A stretch of DNA of 64,000 bases from Celeribacter indicus (GTDB taxonomy: Bacteria > Pseudomonadota > Alphaproteobacteria > Rhodobacterales > Rhodobacteraceae). The stretch lies in the NCBI RefSeq assembly GCF_000819565.1, contig NZ_CP004393.1, positions 1,302,001 to 1,366,000 of the forward strand. The letters are read 5' to 3'. The translations under genes and the position numbers were made by a program. Positions 63,884 to 64,000 of the stretch are shown in pieces; position 1 is the stretch's first letter, and every line of letters begins with the position of its first letter. Under the pieces are notes generated by a model. The model did no database searches. It was given only the letters and a program-made list of their open reading frames with translations, and was not told the DNA's origin.

Positions 63884-64000
63884 ATGTCCGAGGAAACCAA
63901 AATCACTCAGATCGGTGTCGTCGTGCGCGATCTCGATGCGACGATGAAAATGTATCACCAGCTTCTGGGCTGGGGGCCGTGGAATGTTTACGAACACACT
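63884..64000 (+). CDS. VOC-family protein, cut by the window end
   Basis: Only the first 39 codons are present, starting ATG 63884 after GGAGGAGATAGG. The residues MSEETKITQIGVVVRDLDAT and MKMYHQLLGWGPW match the first module of glyoxalase/methylmalonyl-CoA-epimerase-like VOC proteins. It lies 39 bp after the permease and is probably in the same operon, where it could act in breakdown of the imported compound. Confidence 0.75.
   Translation, partial: MSEETKITQIGVVVRDLDATMKMYHQLLGWGPWNVYEHT

Overview
The window is GC-rich DNA from an alphaproteobacterium, almost certainly a member of the Rhodobacteraceae/Rhodobacterales. Evidence for this is the gene orders miaB-phoH-ybeY-corC-lnt-metK and aroA-cmk-rpsA-ihfB, the fabA-fabB pair divergent from an Irr-type Fur regulator, a SAM/SAH-type riboswitch in front of metK (a class known from Rhodobacterales), and a carboxynorspermidine synthase/decarboxylase polyamine pair.

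Layout. 1-8.4 kb: the 3' part of a mannose-1-phosphate guanylyltransferase gene, an acetate/succinate CoA-transferase with TTTGCAAA-like palindromes upstream, a Tet-type MFS pump, two alpha/beta hydrolases (one PcaD-like) and an M50-like membrane protein with a damaged metal site. 8.4-15.2 kb: fabI, fabB, fabA, irr, tag, a ferredoxin/flavodoxin reductase, a Cys-rich protein, an FKBP isomerase and a conserved unknown. 15.4-25.7 kb: a long co-directional block for RNA modification, ribosome maturation, envelope lipoproteins and SAM synthesis (miaB, ompA-like, lipoprotein, phoH, ybeY, corC, lnt, metK, macro domain, queF, ydcZ-like, trmB). 25.8-34.3 kb: aroA, cmk, a capsule-type protein, a BLUF photoreceptor, rpsA, ihfB, lapA, trpF and trpB. 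34.4-47.2 kb: DUF2237, DUF2332, pth, an IsdG-like monooxygenase, rplY, MFS, lldD, ZIP, a PilJ-like sensor protein, the polyamine pair, trpA, a PhnB-like protein and ychF.

47.2-53.1 kb is the most unusual region. A polymorphic toxin gene has a phage MuF-type head-morphogenesis motif at its N-terminal side and a C-terminal nuclease resembling the CdiA EC869 group. It is cut 40 codons before its end by an IS5-family element that itself carries an IS110-family element. Removing the insertion (48889-51170, bounded by 10-bp inverted ends and a TA duplication) rejoins the toxin frame exactly. The toxin stop overlaps the first of three tandem immunity genes. The second and third copies are each preceded by a 21-codon stump of the toxin 3' end that carries the Shine-Dalgarno sequence of the immunity gene.

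53.1-57.8 kb: a coniferyl-aldehyde-type dehydrogenase, a secreted ClpP/crotonase-like protein, and a UDP-glucose dehydrogenase plus UDP-glucuronate epimerase pair for acidic polysaccharide precursors. At 57.86 kb a tRNA-Ser(GCU) is followed by a tyrosine recombinase, an AT-richer stretch with transposase debris, and a sugar ABC transporter operon (binding protein, double ATPase, permease, then a VOC protein cut by the window end). This looks like a genomic island integrated at the tRNA. Its far end is outside the window.
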